A stretch of 5,393 nt of DNA, taken from Thermohalobaculum sp038528605 (GTDB lineage Bacteria > Pseudomonadota > Alphaproteobacteria > Rhodobacterales > Rhodobacteraceae). The notes under the pieces were generated by a model. That model saw only the letters and a list, made by a program, of their open reading frames with translations, searched no databases and was not told where the DNA came from. Where the stretch lies: contig JBCBEP010000183.1 in the NCBI GenBank assembly GCA_038528605.1, positions 1-5,393 on the forward strand, given 5' to 3'. The position numbers and the translations under genes were made by a program. Of this stretch, positions 5,201 to 5,393 are shown in pieces (positions within the stretch are counted from its first letter, which is position 1; every line of letters begins with the position of its first letter).

Positions 5201-5393
5201 ATGCCCGAGATCAGGATCACACCGGCCAACGGCACGGTGGTGGTGCGCGCCGGCGGCGCCATCATCGCGGAGAGCACCAGCGCCCTCATGCTGGAGGAGG
5301 ACGGGCATAACCCGGTTTTCTACATCCCGCGCGGGGATATCGGGATGACCTTCCTCGACCCCTCGGCCACGCGCACCACTTGCCCGCATAAGG
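5201..5393 (+). CDS. DUF427 domain protein, N-terminal part
   Basis: The ATG at 5201 opens a frame that runs off the window end after 64 complete codons. The visible residues carry the DUF427 pattern: an early strand VVVRAGGAIIAES (13-25), the GHNPVFYIPRGDI segment (35-47), and DPSATRTTCPHK (53-64), where the family normally continues with a Gly-rich turn into further strands. DUF427 proteins are small, about 90-130 residues for a single domain, and have no settled function, so roughly half to two thirds of the protein may be present. No signal peptide is visible, so it is probably cytoplasmic. The strong purine-rich ribosome binding site immediately upstream supports the start. It follows the aminopeptidase gene on the same strand. 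Family assignment is firm from the motifs; the role is unknown. Confidence 0.9.
   Translation, partial: MPEIRITPANGTVVVRAGGAIIAESTSALMLEEDGHNPVFYIPRGDIGMTFLDPSATRTTCPHK

Overview
The window looks like ordinary chromosomal DNA from a high-GC alphaproteobacterium, most likely in or near the Rhodobacterales. This rests on the GC-rich composition with strong third-position G/C bias, the double cold-shock-domain protein, and the cold-shock/DUF192 gene pair, an arrangement I associate with that group. The taxonomic call is inference, since there is no rRNA or other marker gene here. I found no tRNA, rRNA, CRISPR array, insertion sequence, phage gene or attachment site.

Layout, left to right. The window opens inside a plus-strand NAD-dependent epimerase/dehydratase-type gene (C-terminal part only, ending at 457). 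Facing it are two minus-strand genes: a double cold-shock-domain protein (977-1624) and, downstream of it with a 4-base GTGA stop/start overlap, an exported DUF192 protein (474-980). A G/C-rich hairpin lies between the two convergent stops at 457 and 474. Divergent from the cold-shock gene is a plus-strand gene for a probable lipoprotein of unknown function (about 1705-2646). It converges with a minus-strand exported DUF2147 protein (2657-3109), and a stem-loop straddles both stops. Then come a 192-base divergent spacer, a complete long-form Xaa-Pro aminopeptidase of family M24B (3302-5140, all metal ligands present), and the start of a DUF427 protein (5201 to the window end).

There are at least two likely transcription units of more than one gene: the cold-shock/DUF192 pair, tightly coupled by overlap, and the aminopeptidase followed 60 bases later by the DUF427 gene. 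Three consecutive products (DUF192, lipoprotein, DUF2147) carry export signals, so the middle of the window encodes small envelope proteins. No shared pathway for them can be read from the sequence.

I found no convincing new biological system. The items most worth a second look are the uncharacterised cysteine-containing lipoprotein with its unusual 5' end, the translational coupling of an RNA-binding cold-shock protein to a secreted DUF192 protein, the altered RNP2 motif in the first cold-shock domain, and the inverted repeats in the spacer before the aminopeptidase.
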